A stretch of 64,000 bases of DNA, taken from NCBI GenBank assembly GCA_044370375.1, contig JBILVQ010000001.1, positions 1-64,000 of the forward strand, in the 5' to 3' direction. Every line of letters starts with the position of its first letter. Positions within the stretch are counted from its first letter, which is position 1. Below the pieces are notes generated by a model. It made no database searches and was not told the DNA's origin. It was given only the letters and a program-made list of their open reading frames with translations. This DNA comes from JBILVQ01 sp044370375 (GTDB lineage Bacteria > Bacteroidota > Bacteroidia > UBA4408). Positions 34,263 through 43,583 of this stretch are shown one piece after another. A program made the translations under genes and the position numbers.

Positions 34263-35741
34263 ATGAAAAATTTTTGGGTGTTGGCATTTATTTTCATAGG
34301 CATGGTATTCCAAAGTCCTGCACAGCCCGGCAATTGGCAGGGTACCTTTTGTGGAGAGGTAAAAAGTTTAAATTTATCTGTTTGGAATTCGTTTCTCGAT
34401 TCAATGCCTCAAACCTATAAGGGTGTTTTGTCCGGGAATCGTTTCGAAGTAAAGGTTGACCTCACCTTTGATCAGCCACTCTTGCTGGAGGTTGACAGTG
34501 TGCAAGGGTATATTCCCGGATTTAAGTTTTTAAAGGAAGAGGCTGAGTGGATTTGTACCAATGAAGCTGCGAAATTAAAAGTAAAGAACCTTGCAAGCTC
34601 TGACCTTGCCGCCTATTTTGATTTTTCCGCAAGATTTTTTAATAACCTAGAAAAAAGTCAGTTGAAGGAAGTGGAGGACAAAAGTATTGATGCTTGGGAG
34701 GATTTGATTTTTAAGAATTCAAGAAAACAAAGAGAATATTTTGAAGCAATCACCAAACAGGCTCTGTCTGATCCTTCCCTAAGGAATGACCTGATGGCAC
34801 AAATAAAGTTCAATTACTTTTCTCTTTTGCTAGCCTATTCTGTTGATGGTCCTTTGCAACAAAAATCTACTCCCAACCAAAAAATTCCTGCATTAATGTT
34901 AGAGAAACTTCCTGTCCCGGAAGAACAATTCAATGCCTTGATGAAGTACGCATGGTATAGAAATTATATTATGAACTGGGTTTTTTATCGTGCAGCAGCA
35001 TCCACCGATTTTAATTTTAAAAATGGTTTTTCATCTTGGCTTGAGTCTGCTGTAAATGTTGCATTCACCATTCCTGATAAAACCGCCAAATCCTTCGCAG
35101 AATCTTATTTGCTTCGATTTTTTTCTCCCTCTTTATCTGCTGTTACGATTCAGGCCTTGTTGAAGGATATTCAAATAAATCCCGCCCTTGCAGCAGCCGA
35201 TTTAAGTGCCCACAAGGAAAAGCTTTTGGCATTGGTGAAAGCAAAAGAAAAGGAGCAGAAGGCTAATAAAAAAGTAACAGCATCAAGCATTTCAACACCT
35301 GAAAGTACCAGCACAAAATCTGGAGGTGTTTTGATGGTTGATAAGAATGGTAAGCCTGTTAGTCTAGAGAGCTATAAGGGGAAGGTAGTGTATGTTGATT
35401 TTTGGGCAAGCTGGTGCGGACCCTGCCGGCAGCAGTTTCCTTTCTCTGCAAAAATGCACGAATCCTTAACGGAAAAGCAAAAGAAGAAAATCGTTTTTCT
35501 TTACATCTCTATTGACGACAGTGAAGATGCATGGCAAAAGTCAATCCGTGATTTAAAAATTATTGGGGATCACGCTATTTCTAAGGGTGGATGGAGATCA
35601 GAAGTATGTAAAGTTTTTGGAATTAGTTCTATTCCCCGCTACATGATTGTGGATAAGAATGGAAAAGTGATTGAAGAAAATGCACCTAGACCATCTGACC
35701 CAGATCTGCTTCAAAAACTAATTAAACTGGCAGAGGAGTAA
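34263..35741 (+). CDS. TlpA-like thioredoxin-domain protein, periplasmic
   Basis: The 492-residue protein starts with a signal peptide (MKNFWVLAFIFIGMVFQSPAQ). The following 330 residues are largely helical with no recognised catalytic motif, then a low-complexity Ser/Thr/Lys linker. A C-terminal TlpA/ResA-type thioredoxin domain follows (about 358-490) with the redox pair in WASWCGPCRQ at residues 385-388 and the cis-Pro segment SSIPRYMIVD. Such proteins keep periplasmic cysteines reduced, for example in cytochrome c maturation, or respond to glycan metabolism; the partner here is unknown. An ATG at 34218 would add 15 residues before the signal peptide and is rejected. Confidence 0.87.
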   Translation: MKNFWVLAFIFIGMVFQSPAQPGNWQGTFCGEVKSLNLSVWNSFLDSMPQTYKGVLSGNRFEVKVDLTFDQPLLLEVDSVQGYIPGFKFLKEEAEWICTNEAAKLKVKNLASSDLAAYFDFSARFFNNLEKSQLKEVEDKSIDAWEDLIFKNSRKQREYFEAITKQALSDPSLRNDLMAQIKFNYFSLLLAYSVDGPLQQKSTPNQKIPALMLEKLPVPEEQFNALMKYAWYRNYIMNWVFYRAAASTDFNFKNGFSSWLESAVNVAFTIPDKTAKSFAESYLLRFFSPSLSAVTIQALLKDIQINPALAAADLSAHKEKLLALVKAKEKEQKANKKVTASSISTPESTSTKSGGVLMVDKNGKPVSLESYKGKVVYVDFWASWCGPCRQQFPFSAKMHESLTEKQKKKIVFLYISIDDSEDAWQKSIRDLKIIGDHAISKGGWRSEVCKVFGISSIPRYMIVDKNGKVIEENAPRPSDPDLLQKLIKLAEE

Positions 35742-35757
35742 GGTGTTTTTTCTTTTT

Positions 35758-36399
35758 TTACGAAAAAAAATTCCCTCTAATGGCCTTGGAAACTGCCTCT
35801 GTGTTGGAGTTTACCTGCAATTTTTCATATATTCTTTTGATATGAGTGCGAACAGTTTCTATCCCAATGCAAAGTTCTGAAGCAATCATTTTGTAACTTA
35901 ATCCGTTGACAAGACATTTTAAAACTTCCAACTCGCGGGGCGATAAATTGTTTTCTTGTATTTTTTCTTTCCCCTTGCCTGAAAAATACTGCACCACTTT
36001 TTTAGCAATTGAAGAGGTCATAGGGGCACCGCCCATCGATGCCTCCCTGATGGCCTCAATGATTTTTGCAGGTGGTGATTTCTTAAGCAAATAACCAGAG
36101 GCTCCTGCCCGCATTGAGTCAAATATCCTGTCCTCATCCTCAAAAACGGTTAGCATAATAATCTCAACCTGAGGTCTTACTTTTTTTATTTGCTTTACTC
36201 CCTCAATGCCGCTTTGGCCTGGCATATCTATATCCATTAGGATTACATCGGGCTTCAAATTCTCGGCATGCACGGCTGCCTCCAAACAATTAGAAAAGGC
36301 CCCTGCCACATGAATGCCAGGGGTTAATCGTAGTAATTGGATGAGACCGTTTCTGATTTCATCGTTGTCGTCAAAAATCATTAAACTTATCTTGTTCAT
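35758..36399 (-). CDS. NarL/LuxR-family response regulator
   Basis: This 213-residue regulator has a receiver domain with acidic residues in FDDNDE, phosphoacceptor D56 in VILMDIDMPGQSG, and the conserved Lys in GYLLKKSP. The C-terminal LuxR helix-turn-helix (about 150-210) reads LSPRELEVLKCLVNG...SYKMIASEL...TVRTHIKRIYEKL. The ATG at 36399 is preferred over a GTG two codons upstream. It lies 56 bp downstream of the propeller-type histidine kinase on the same strand and is almost certainly its partner. Confidence 0.92.
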   Translation of the reverse strand: MNKISLMIFDDNDEIRNGLIQLLRLTPGIHVAGAFSNCLEAAVHAENLKPDVILMDIDMPGQSGIEGVKQIKKVRPQVEIIMLTVFEDEDRIFDSMRAGASGYLLKKSPPAKIIEAIREASMGGAPMTSSIAKKVVQYFSGKGKEKIQENNLSPRELEVLKCLVNGLSYKMIASELCIGIETVRTHIKRIYEKLQVNSNTEAVSKAIRGNFFS

Positions 36400-36455
36400 C
36401 GACACGAATTTTTATTCAAAGTTAAGCCTTACCATCAATAGTATTTGTCCCCAAT

Positions 36456-39400
36456 TTAGGGGATGGGAATTTGGAAAACGAATTTTGTTCCACTTCCTTC
36501 CATCGAATTTATTTGTAATTTACCTTTAATTGCTGTTGTTCTTTCTTTGATATTTCTTAGCCCGTTTCTTTTGCTTTCTTTTTCCGGATCAAATCCTATT
36601 CCATTATCGGAAATGGTTAGCATTAGCCTTTTGTCGTTAATTTCAATGGAAACATCAATGATTTTACACTTGGAATGTTTACAGGCATTGTTGATTATTT
36701 CTTTGAAAATTAGATAAATATTTTTTCTTAGGAGCATGTTGAGTTTGGTGTCCTGAAAGTTTTCAGGGGTTACTTTAAAATTTAATTGTATGTTATAATA
36801 TTCGGTGTTTTCATTCGCCTGCTCCCTCATTCTGACGATCATGTTTTTAAGGCCATCTTCTTTAGGATTTATCGCCCATACAATATCATCCATTACGTTT
36901 AGCATTTTTTGAGCATTACCACCAATTTGTTCGCTTATTTTCTTTCCTTCGGTTTCTTTGTCATTGAGCGTATACTTCAACGTTTCACTTAACAAGGAAA
37001 TACTGCTTAAGGTGGAACCAACTTCATCATGCAAATCGCGCGAAATGTTATTTCTTAGTCCTTGCAATTCCATAATTCTCCTTAACCGGATTCGATAGGT
37101 AAGATAGAATACAAAGCCTGTTAGGGAAACTAAAATAAAATAAAACCACCATTGATAATACCAGGGGGCAGATACGAAGAAATTAAATTCCCTGATAACA
37201 CTACTCCATGTTTGTCCATCTAGAGTGTAAGCCAACTCAAAACAAAATTCTCCAGCGGGTAAATCAACATAGGTTACCGTGTTTTCAAAAGTATAGTTCC
37301 AATCCTTTTCCAGTCCGCTTAAACGATATTTGTACTTAACCAACTGTGACTGGTTGAAGGTGAAAGAGCTAAAGGATATTTGTGTATTGCTTTTTCTAAA
37401 TCCAAGCTTTAGCTTTGTTTGATATTGGGAAGGAGGGATGGTTTTTTGATTTATGACAAGGTCGGTAATGGCGGGTGGAGTTAGTTTTACTTTTTGATTG
37501 GCTTGTGCAAGATCGAATCCGAAAATCTTTTCGCCATCATGAAAAATTAGTTTGTTTTGTCCTGCAATGTGATGAATATTTCCGGTGGTTGTTTTTATTC
37601 CATTTCCCGAAAGTCCTTCGAAAAACCTTATTTGCTTGTCGCGTGTGTTGAATTGAATGAGTCCCGAATGGTATGTCATCCATAGGGTTGAATCTATTTT
37701 TAGGAAGCCATTGATCATTTTGCTGGGTAAACCATTGATCCTTGAATACAGTTTTTTGCGCATGGTTTTTAATTCCACTTCATAAAATCCCTCTGAAGAA
37801 GTATTGGAATAGAGATGCTTTGAATCATGAATAAATTTACCACCCACATTCGAAGAATCGTAATGTACAACCCTTGCTGTTTTTTTGTTCACATCCATCC
37901 ACCCTCGATTGGTAATAAACCTGATTTTTTCATGATCAATATTTATTCCTCCATATACCCCGTAACCCCTGTTCTCTTTCATCTTTACCGGTGTGTTTAC
38001 AGCCGTAACTTTTTTATATGGGATGTTTAATTTTAAAATATTTTCCTTGTCCCACCACCATCTCGATAACCACACTACGGAATCTCCTTGCTCATCGACT
38101 TTCATTACCGGTGATTTTTTGAAATGATCCGTTTTAGTAAATGTTATTTCCTTTTTTTTATTCAAATCAAGAAAGGAAAATGCCTTTGTTCTCTGAAGGT
38201 AAATGCGTTGATAAGAAGAGGAAGAAATATTCCACAATTCGCCTGCTTCCATATTGTAAATTAATGGGAAGGTGCTACGTACACTCCATGAAGGATCAAC
38301 AATTAAAAGCGTTTGATTGTCTGCAATAGCTAAATCTCCATTGTTGAGTTTTGTCATGGATGCGATATGGGTTAAGCCTAATTTTTTTGCATCATTTTCA
38401 TAAGTATAGGTTGGCTTATTTAGGCTTAATTTTGAAATGCCTTCGCGGTGACCAATCCACAAAACATTGTTGCGGTCGAGCATCAAGCAATTCAATTCAT
38501 TCGATTGAATGGAATTTGGATCGCCTGGGCGAATTGTGTAGTGATAATATTGACCCGTTTTTAAGTGATATTCGTAAAGTCCGGAGGCTGTAGCAATCCA
38601 CATGCGATTGTCGCCATCTTCTTGAAAGTCGGAGGGTAAGGTTTCGAATTTTTCTCCTTCAAGACCGGTAAATTTCATGCTGTCTGATTTCTTTTGGGTT
38701 AAATCAATTTTAAAGAAAGCAGGAAACCAATAGTCAATCCATAGATGATTGTTTTGGTCAATTTCTAAATCAATGACTGCCTTCCCATCTCTGTTTTTTT
38801 GTGCCAGTTCAGCATTGAAAATGAAGTCATATTCACTATAATTTTTGTAAGAAATGAATTTTTTTTCTCCTTTTTTTAGGATGTTCAAACCACTCAGGGT
38901 TCCCAGAAATAAATTCCCGTTTCGATCAATAGCAATACTGCTGGTGAAATCGTTGGATAGCCCCGAGTTTTCTACCGTGAATTTTTTAATCAGTTTTTGA
39001 TGCTGAAAAAGAAACAGTCCTGCCCGGGTTGAAACAAGGATGCTGTCTTTACCCCAACCGGCAACGCAGGTAATACCCATGGCATCGCCATTGAATTGTG
39101 GATGTGTGGTTTGATTGTAGTTTTTTACCTCAAGGGTCTGGGTATTAAATATGGTTAATCCCCCGGTAAAAGTGCCAATCCAAAGATTTTCCTCTTCATC
39201 TTCATAGAGGGTAGAAATTCTACCTGAAGCAATGCTTTGGTTAGGACGCATGGGATCATGTTCAAATTTTTTGAATTGATGCCCGTCATACCTTAATAAA
39301 CTTTCATCATTTCCTATCCAGATGAATCCCTGATGGTCTTGCAACAAACAATTCACACCACCGAATTCTAGTCCATCTTGTAAACTTAAATGGGTAAAGT

Positions 39401-39473
39401 ATGGGTTTACCTGCGATAACCCATTCAACCATTGAAAACAAAGTAGGATGATTATCCCAAATGACTTTTTCAT
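36456..39473 (-). CDS. Two-component regulator propeller sensor histidine kinase
   Basis: This 1005-residue kinase has a signal peptide (about 1-20) and a periplasmic region of Reg_prop beta-propeller repeats (about 25-700; LQDHQGFIWIGNDESLLRYDG, LDRNNVLWIGHREGI). A Y_Y_Y-type beta-sandwich (about 715-780; YKYRLSGLEKDWNY), one transmembrane helix (about 783-803) and a NarX-type HisKA_3 domain with H815 in SRDLHDEVGS follow. The HATPase domain (about 915-1003) has EIINNACKHSK, SDNGIGFD and GLRNIKERT. In Bacteroidota, related sensors often detect glycans or envelope signals, but no polysaccharide-utilisation genes are nearby, so the ligand is unknown. The cognate LuxR-type regulator follows. 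Confidence 0.92.
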   Translation of the reverse strand: MKKSFGIIILLCFQWLNGLSQVNPYFTHLSLQDGLEFGGVNCLLQDHQGFIWIGNDESLLRYDGHQFKKFEHDPMRPNQSIASGRISTLYEDEEENLWIGTFTGGLTIFNTQTLEVKNYNQTTHPQFNGDAMGITCVAGWGKDSILVSTRAGLFLFQHQKLIKKFTVENSGLSNDFTSSIAIDRNGNLFLGTLSGLNILKKGEKKFISYKNYSEYDFIFNAELAQKNRDGKAVIDLEIDQNNHLWIDYWFPAFFKIDLTQKKSDSMKFTGLEGEKFETLPSDFQEDGDNRMWIATASGLYEYHLKTGQYYHYTIRPGDPNSIQSNELNCLMLDRNNVLWIGHREGISKLSLNKPTYTYENDAKKLGLTHIASMTKLNNGDLAIADNQTLLIVDPSWSVRSTFPLIYNMEAGELWNISSSSYQRIYLQRTKAFSFLDLNKKKEITFTKTDHFKKSPVMKVDEQGDSVVWLSRWWWDKENILKLNIPYKKVTAVNTPVKMKENRGYGVYGGINIDHEKIRFITNRGWMDVNKKTARVVHYDSSNVGGKFIHDSKHLYSNTSSEGFYEVELKTMRKKLYSRINGLPSKMINGFLKIDSTLWMTYHSGLIQFNTRDKQIRFFEGLSGNGIKTTTGNIHHIAGQNKLIFHDGEKIFGFDLAQANQKVKLTPPAITDLVINQKTIPPSQYQTKLKLGFRKSNTQISFSSFTFNQSQLVKYKYRLSGLEKDWNYTFENTVTYVDLPAGEFCFELAYTLDGQTWSSVIREFNFFVSAPWYYQWWFYFILVSLTGFVFYLTYRIRLRRIMELQGLRNNISRDLHDEVGSTLSSISLLSETLKYTLNDKETEGKKISEQIGGNAQKMLNVMDDIVWAINPKEDGLKNMIVRMREQANENTEYYNIQLNFKVTPENFQDTKLNMLLRKNIYLIFKEIINNACKHSKCKIIDVSIEINDKRLMLTISDNGIGFDPEKESKRNGLRNIKERTTAIKGKLQINSMEGSGTKFVFQIPIP

Positions 39474-39553
39474 TTCTCAGGCTAAATTGTAAAAATTTAT
39501 TGTACCCACATGGTTTTTTTCTAATCTTGCTACCTTCGCATCAAATATCTGCT

Positions 39554-39970
39554 ATGTCTGATCAGGAATTTAACTCATCCAAAGCGCCCGAGCCTGTGGG
39601 GCTTTATCCTCATGCCCGCAAAGTTGGCAATCTGTTATTTCTTTCCGGTGTTGGTCCTCGTGAAAGAGGTACAAAAAAAATTCCGGGGGTTGACCTTGAT
39701 ACTTTTGGAAATATCCTGTCTTATAGTATTGAAGAGCAATGCCATAGTGTTTTTAGAAATGTTCGTTACATTTTGGAAGATGCCGGCAGCTCATGGGATA
39801 AAATAGTGGATGTAACGGTTTACTTAACCAACATGAAAGACGATTTTCCTACTTACAATCGCCTGTGGGCCGAATATTTTAAGGAGAATCCCCCGTGTCG
39901 TACTACTTTGGAAATCAATTGTTTACCAACGCCCATTGCGATTGAACTAAAGGTTATAGCAACGCTTTAG
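39554..39970 (+). CDS. RidA family protein, 2-aminomuconate deaminase-like
   Basis: This 138-residue protein has the YjgF/RidA trimer fold: ARKVGNLLFLSGVGPRERGTKK near the N terminus, then ILEDAGSSWDKIVDVTVYLTNMKDDF and CRTTLEINCLPTPIAIELKVIA near the end. The catalytic-type Arg that binds the imine carboxylate is present in PCRTT. The SGVGPRxRGTKxIPGV segment is more like AmnD-type aminomuconate deaminases of tryptophan/kynurenine degradation than like housekeeping RidA, but no other pathway gene is nearby. The ATG at 39554 is chosen; the frame's earlier ATG at 39461 overlaps the divergent kinase gene. Confidence 0.82.
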   Translation: MSDQEFNSSKAPEPVGLYPHARKVGNLLFLSGVGPRERGTKKIPGVDLDTFGNILSYSIEEQCHSVFRNVRYILEDAGSSWDKIVDVTVYLTNMKDDFPTYNRLWAEYFKENPPCRTTLEINCLPTPIAIELKVIATL

Positions 39971-40093
39971 ATTTCTTGTTGACCCTTGATTGTTAGGGAA
40001 TTATGAATTTTTGTGAACAGAAGTTTTTACAGGGGGTTCAGGTATTCCAAAAAATTGTAAATTCGCAGGCTTTTATAAAAAGCAGGCGAAAAA

Positions 40094-43000
40094 ATGTCAA
40101 AATCTTATCCTGAATACAAGCAACTCAACCTTCCGGCAATTACAGCCGAAATCCTGAGTTTTTGGGAACAGCATGATATATTTGGTGAGTCTGTGCGGTT
40201 GCGGGAGGGAAACCCATCTTTTGTTTTCTATGAAGGTCCTCCTTCCGCCAATGGAATGCCCGGAATCCATCATGTGATGGCACGCACCATCAAAGATATT
40301 TTTTGTCGCTATCAAACCATTCTGGGTAAACAGGTTCACCGAAAGGCCGGTTGGGATACCCATGGTCTTCCTATTGAATTGGCGGTTGAAAAAACACTTG
40401 GCATTACCAAGGAAGACATCGGCAAATCAATTTCTGTTGAAGATTACAACAAAGCTTGCCGCACTGAGGTAATGAAGTACACCGATCAGTGGGAGGAACT
40501 TACCCGCCAAATGGGGTACTGGGTTGATATGAAAGACCCTTACATAACCTACGACAATAAGTATATTGAGTCGGTTTGGTGGTTGTTAGGTCGTTTGTTT
40601 GACAAAGGCCTGCTCTACAAGGGTTATACCATTCAGCCCTATTCTCCTGCCGCAGGTACAGGCCTTTCATCGCACGAGTTAAATCAACCCGGATGTTACC
40701 GTCAGGTCAAAGACAGGACCGCAGTGGCTATGTTTGAGCTTATTCAGGATGACTCTTCAAAAAAATTATGGTTAGAAGGTGTTCAAGAGGTTTTTTTCCT
40801 GGCTTGGACAACCACGCCATGGACCCTTCCCTCCAATACTGCCCTCGCTGTTGGCCCCGAAATTCAATATGTTTCCGTTCATACCCTTCATCCCTTTACC
40901 GGAAAAGAAGTGGTGGTCATTTTGGCCGCACAATTATTGAACAAGTATTTCTCTAAAACCAATGAGGGGCTCCCGTTTGCTGATTATAAAATGGGTTCAA
41001 AGGATATTCCCTTTAAAGTGGTACAGGAAATCAAAGGGAGTGATTTAAAGGGCCTTTCTTACCACCAACTATTACCATTTGCACAACCGGATTCAGGAGA
41101 TGCTTTTAAGGTAATAGCCGGTGATTTTGTAACAACTGAAGATGGAACCGGTATTGTGCACATTGCTCCTAGCTTTGGTGCCGATGACTTTAAAGTGGCC
41201 AAACAAAATGGTATCGGTTCTCTAACGCTGGTTGATAAACGCGGAAGGTTTTTACCCGTAGTTTCCGACGGAATTTTTCTTTACGGAAATGAATATGTTA
41301 AGGAAGCTTATCTCAATGAAGATGAGAAGCAATCCGAATTCCTTAAGCAAAAACAAATTCTTGAATCAGCCGGAAAAATTAAGGAATTAAAAAGTTATTT
41401 AAGTGTTGATGAACGAATTGTTCTGAAGTTGCAGGAAGAGGGCAAGCTTTTTAAAAAAGAAAGCTACGAACACTCTTACCCGCACTGTTGGAGAACAGAT
41501 AAACCGGTTCTTTACTATCCGCTCGATTCCTGGTTTGTAAAGATTCCTGAGGTTCGCCAGCGCATGGTTGAACTCAACAAAACCATTCATTGGAAACCTG
41601 AATCAACCGGAACCGGCCGTTTTGGCAATTGGCTCGAAAACGCCAACGATTGGAATTTGTCCCGTTCACGTTTTTGGGGCATCCCTTTGCCTATTTGGCG
41701 AACCGAAGACGGTAGTGAATCAATTTGTATTTCTTCTGCAGAACAACTGCAGCATGAAATAAAGAAGTCTATAGAAAGGGGAATAATGAAGACCAATCCA
41801 TTGCATGATTTTGTGCCCGGAGATTTCTCTTCTTCCAATTATGCATCCTTCGATTTACATAAACCCTATGTAGATGATATTGTCCTTGTAGCTCCTTCCG
41901 GAAAACCCATGTACCGGGAAGCCGATTTAATTGATGTTTGGTTCGATTCAGGCGCAATGCCTTATGCACAAGTGCATTATCCTTTCGAGAATAAAGAAAG
42001 CGTAGATTCAGGAAAAGTTTTTCCCGCCGATTTTATTGCCGAAGGGGTTGACCAAACCAGAGGATGGTTTTATACCCTGCATGCCATTGCAACACTTTGC
42101 TTCGATTCTGTTGCCTACAGAAATGTAATTTCTAACGGACTGGTTTTGGATAAAAACGGTAATAAAATGAGCAAACGCCTTGGCAATGCCGTTGACCCGT
42201 TTAGTACAATGTCCAAATATGGTACAGATGCCACCCGATGGTATATGATTACCAATGCTCAGCCTTGGGATAATCTTAAGTTTGATGAAGAAGGTATTAC
42301 CGAAGTACAAAGAAAATTCTTTGGTACGCTCTACAATACCTATGGCTTTTTTGCATTGTATGCGAATGTAGATCAGTTTGTTTTTGATCCTTCTGCCCTC
42401 ATCCCGGTTCAGCAAAGAACCGAATTAGATCGTTGGATTCTAAGTCGCTTAAACCACCTGGTGAAAGAGGTGAGGCTTGCCCTTGACGATTTTGAGCCAA
42501 CAAAGGCAGCAAGGATGATTGAAGAATTCGTTGATCAACATCTTTCTAACTGGTATGTGCGTTTGGCCAGAAAAAGGTTTTGGAAAGGAGAAATGTCTTC
42601 CGATAAGTTAGCGGCCTACCAAACCCTTTTTGAAGCACTCATCACCTGCAGTCAGTTAATTTCTCCCTTTGCTCCGTTTTTTGCCGATTGGCTTTACCGA
42701 AACTTGAATAATCCTGCTGCTCATTCCTTAAACGGAAAGCATGCTGTTTTGGGTTATTCTTCTGTTCACCTTAGTTTGCTTCCTGTTGCCAATGAGTCGC
42801 AAATTGATTTGAATCTTGAGCGCAAAATGGACCTGGCGCAGAAAGTTTCGAGTCTTATTCTTTCTATTCGTAAAAAAGAGAACATAAGGGTTCGGCAACC
42901 ACTCAATAAAATAAGAATTCCTTTGGTTCACCCGCAACTCGAAAAGGATATTTCTGAGGTTAAAGAGTTAATCCTTTCTGAGGTGAATATCAAGGAAATT

Positions 43001-43564
43001 GAGTTTGTGAGTAGCGAAAATTCAGGGATGGTAAAAAACCTGAAATTGAATTTTAAAACCCTGGGAAAGAAATTCGGAAAACAAATGAAGGCCATTCAGG
43101 AGTTTGCCTTGCAGAACAGCAACGAAGTAATCAGTGCTATTGAAAACCACGGGGAGTTTTCAATGAATCTGCCCGATGGAGCGGTAATTCTTTTGCCTGA
43201 GGACGTAGAAATAATTCCTGTTGACATCCCGGGTTGGAAAGTGCAAAACAGTGGTAGCCTTACCGTTGCCCTGGATGTAACCTTAACCCCAAAGCTGGTT
43301 CGGGAGGGAATTGCCCGCGAATTGGTAAACAGAATTCAAAATTTAAGAAAAGAAAAAGGGTTGAATGTTATCGACCTGATCAATGTGCAATTGGTTGACC
43401 AGCCTGTCTTGAGAGAGGCGGTAACCGAGAATTTGGAATATATTTGCACCCAAACCCTGACCAAAAATCTTCATTGGGTTTCTTCTTCAGAAAACCCTGA
43501 TGGTGTAGCGGTAGAATTAGATGAAACTGTTTCTACCATGATTTCTATAAATAAAGTAAGTTGA
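40094..43564 (+). CDS. ileS: Isoleucine--tRNA ligase
   Basis: IleS charges tRNA-Ile and edits Val. The 1156-residue class I enzyme has the HIGH-type motif PGIHHVMART near residue 57, a CP1 editing domain with WTTTPWTLPSNTALAVGP and GDFVTTEDGTGIVHIAPSFG, and the second signature NKMSKRLGN. The anticodon-binding domain follows (about 760-1150). Length fits the longer type of IleS common in Bacteroidota. The 123-bp leader (39971-40093) has a TAAATTCG -7-like element at 40058-40065 and a small hairpin (GCTTTT-ATA-AAAAGC, 40069-40083). I see no T-box. ileS is followed after 19 bp by the DksA-like gene. Confidence 0.96.
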   Translation: MSKSYPEYKQLNLPAITAEILSFWEQHDIFGESVRLREGNPSFVFYEGPPSANGMPGIHHVMARTIKDIFCRYQTILGKQVHRKAGWDTHGLPIELAVEKTLGITKEDIGKSISVEDYNKACRTEVMKYTDQWEELTRQMGYWVDMKDPYITYDNKYIESVWWLLGRLFDKGLLYKGYTIQPYSPAAGTGLSSHELNQPGCYRQVKDRTAVAMFELIQDDSSKKLWLEGVQEVFFLAWTTTPWTLPSNTALAVGPEIQYVSVHTLHPFTGKEVVVILAAQLLNKYFSKTNEGLPFADYKMGSKDIPFKVVQEIKGSDLKGLSYHQLLPFAQPDSGDAFKVIAGDFVTTEDGTGIVHIAPSFGADDFKVAKQNGIGSLTLVDKRGRFLPVVSDGIFLYGNEYVKEAYLNEDEKQSEFLKQKQILESAGKIKELKSYLSVDERIVLKLQEEGKLFKKESYEHSYPHCWRTDKPVLYYPLDSWFVKIPEVRQRMVELNKTIHWKPESTGTGRFGNWLENANDWNLSRSRFWGIPLPIWRTEDGSESICISSAEQLQHEIKKSIERGIMKTNPLHDFVPGDFSSSNYASFDLHKPYVDDIVLVAPSGKPMYREADLIDVWFDSGAMPYAQVHYPFENKESVDSGKVFPADFIAEGVDQTRGWFYTLHAIATLCFDSVAYRNVISNGLVLDKNGNKMSKRLGNAVDPFSTMSKYGTDATRWYMITNAQPWDNLKFDEEGITEVQRKFFGTLYNTYGFFALYANVDQFVFDPSALIPVQQRTELDRWILSRLNHLVKEVRLALDDFEPTKAARMIEEFVDQHLSNWYVRLARKRFWKGEMSSDKLAAYQTLFEALITCSQLISPFAPFFADWLYRNLNNPAAHSLNGKHAVLGYSSVHLSLLPVANESQIDLNLERKMDLAQKVSSLILSIRKKENIRVRQPLNKIRIPLVHPQLEKDISEVKELILSEVNIKEIEFVSSENSGMVKNLKLNFKTLGKKFGKQMKAIQEFALQNSNEVISAIENHGEFSMNLPDGAVILLPEDVEIIPVDIPGWKVQNSGSLTVALDVTLTPKLVREGIARELVNRIQNLRKEKGLNVIDLINVQLVDQPVLREAVTENLEYICTQTLTKNLHWVSSSENPDGVAVELDETVSTMISINKVS

Positions 43565-43583
43565 ACCAAAGTGATTAAATGCC

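Noticed and set aside
39971..40093. T-box or other riboswitch upstream of ileS
   Set aside because: Only a small hairpin and a weak -7-like site are present, with no T-box core sequence or specifier stem-loop, and T-boxes are not typical of this phylum.
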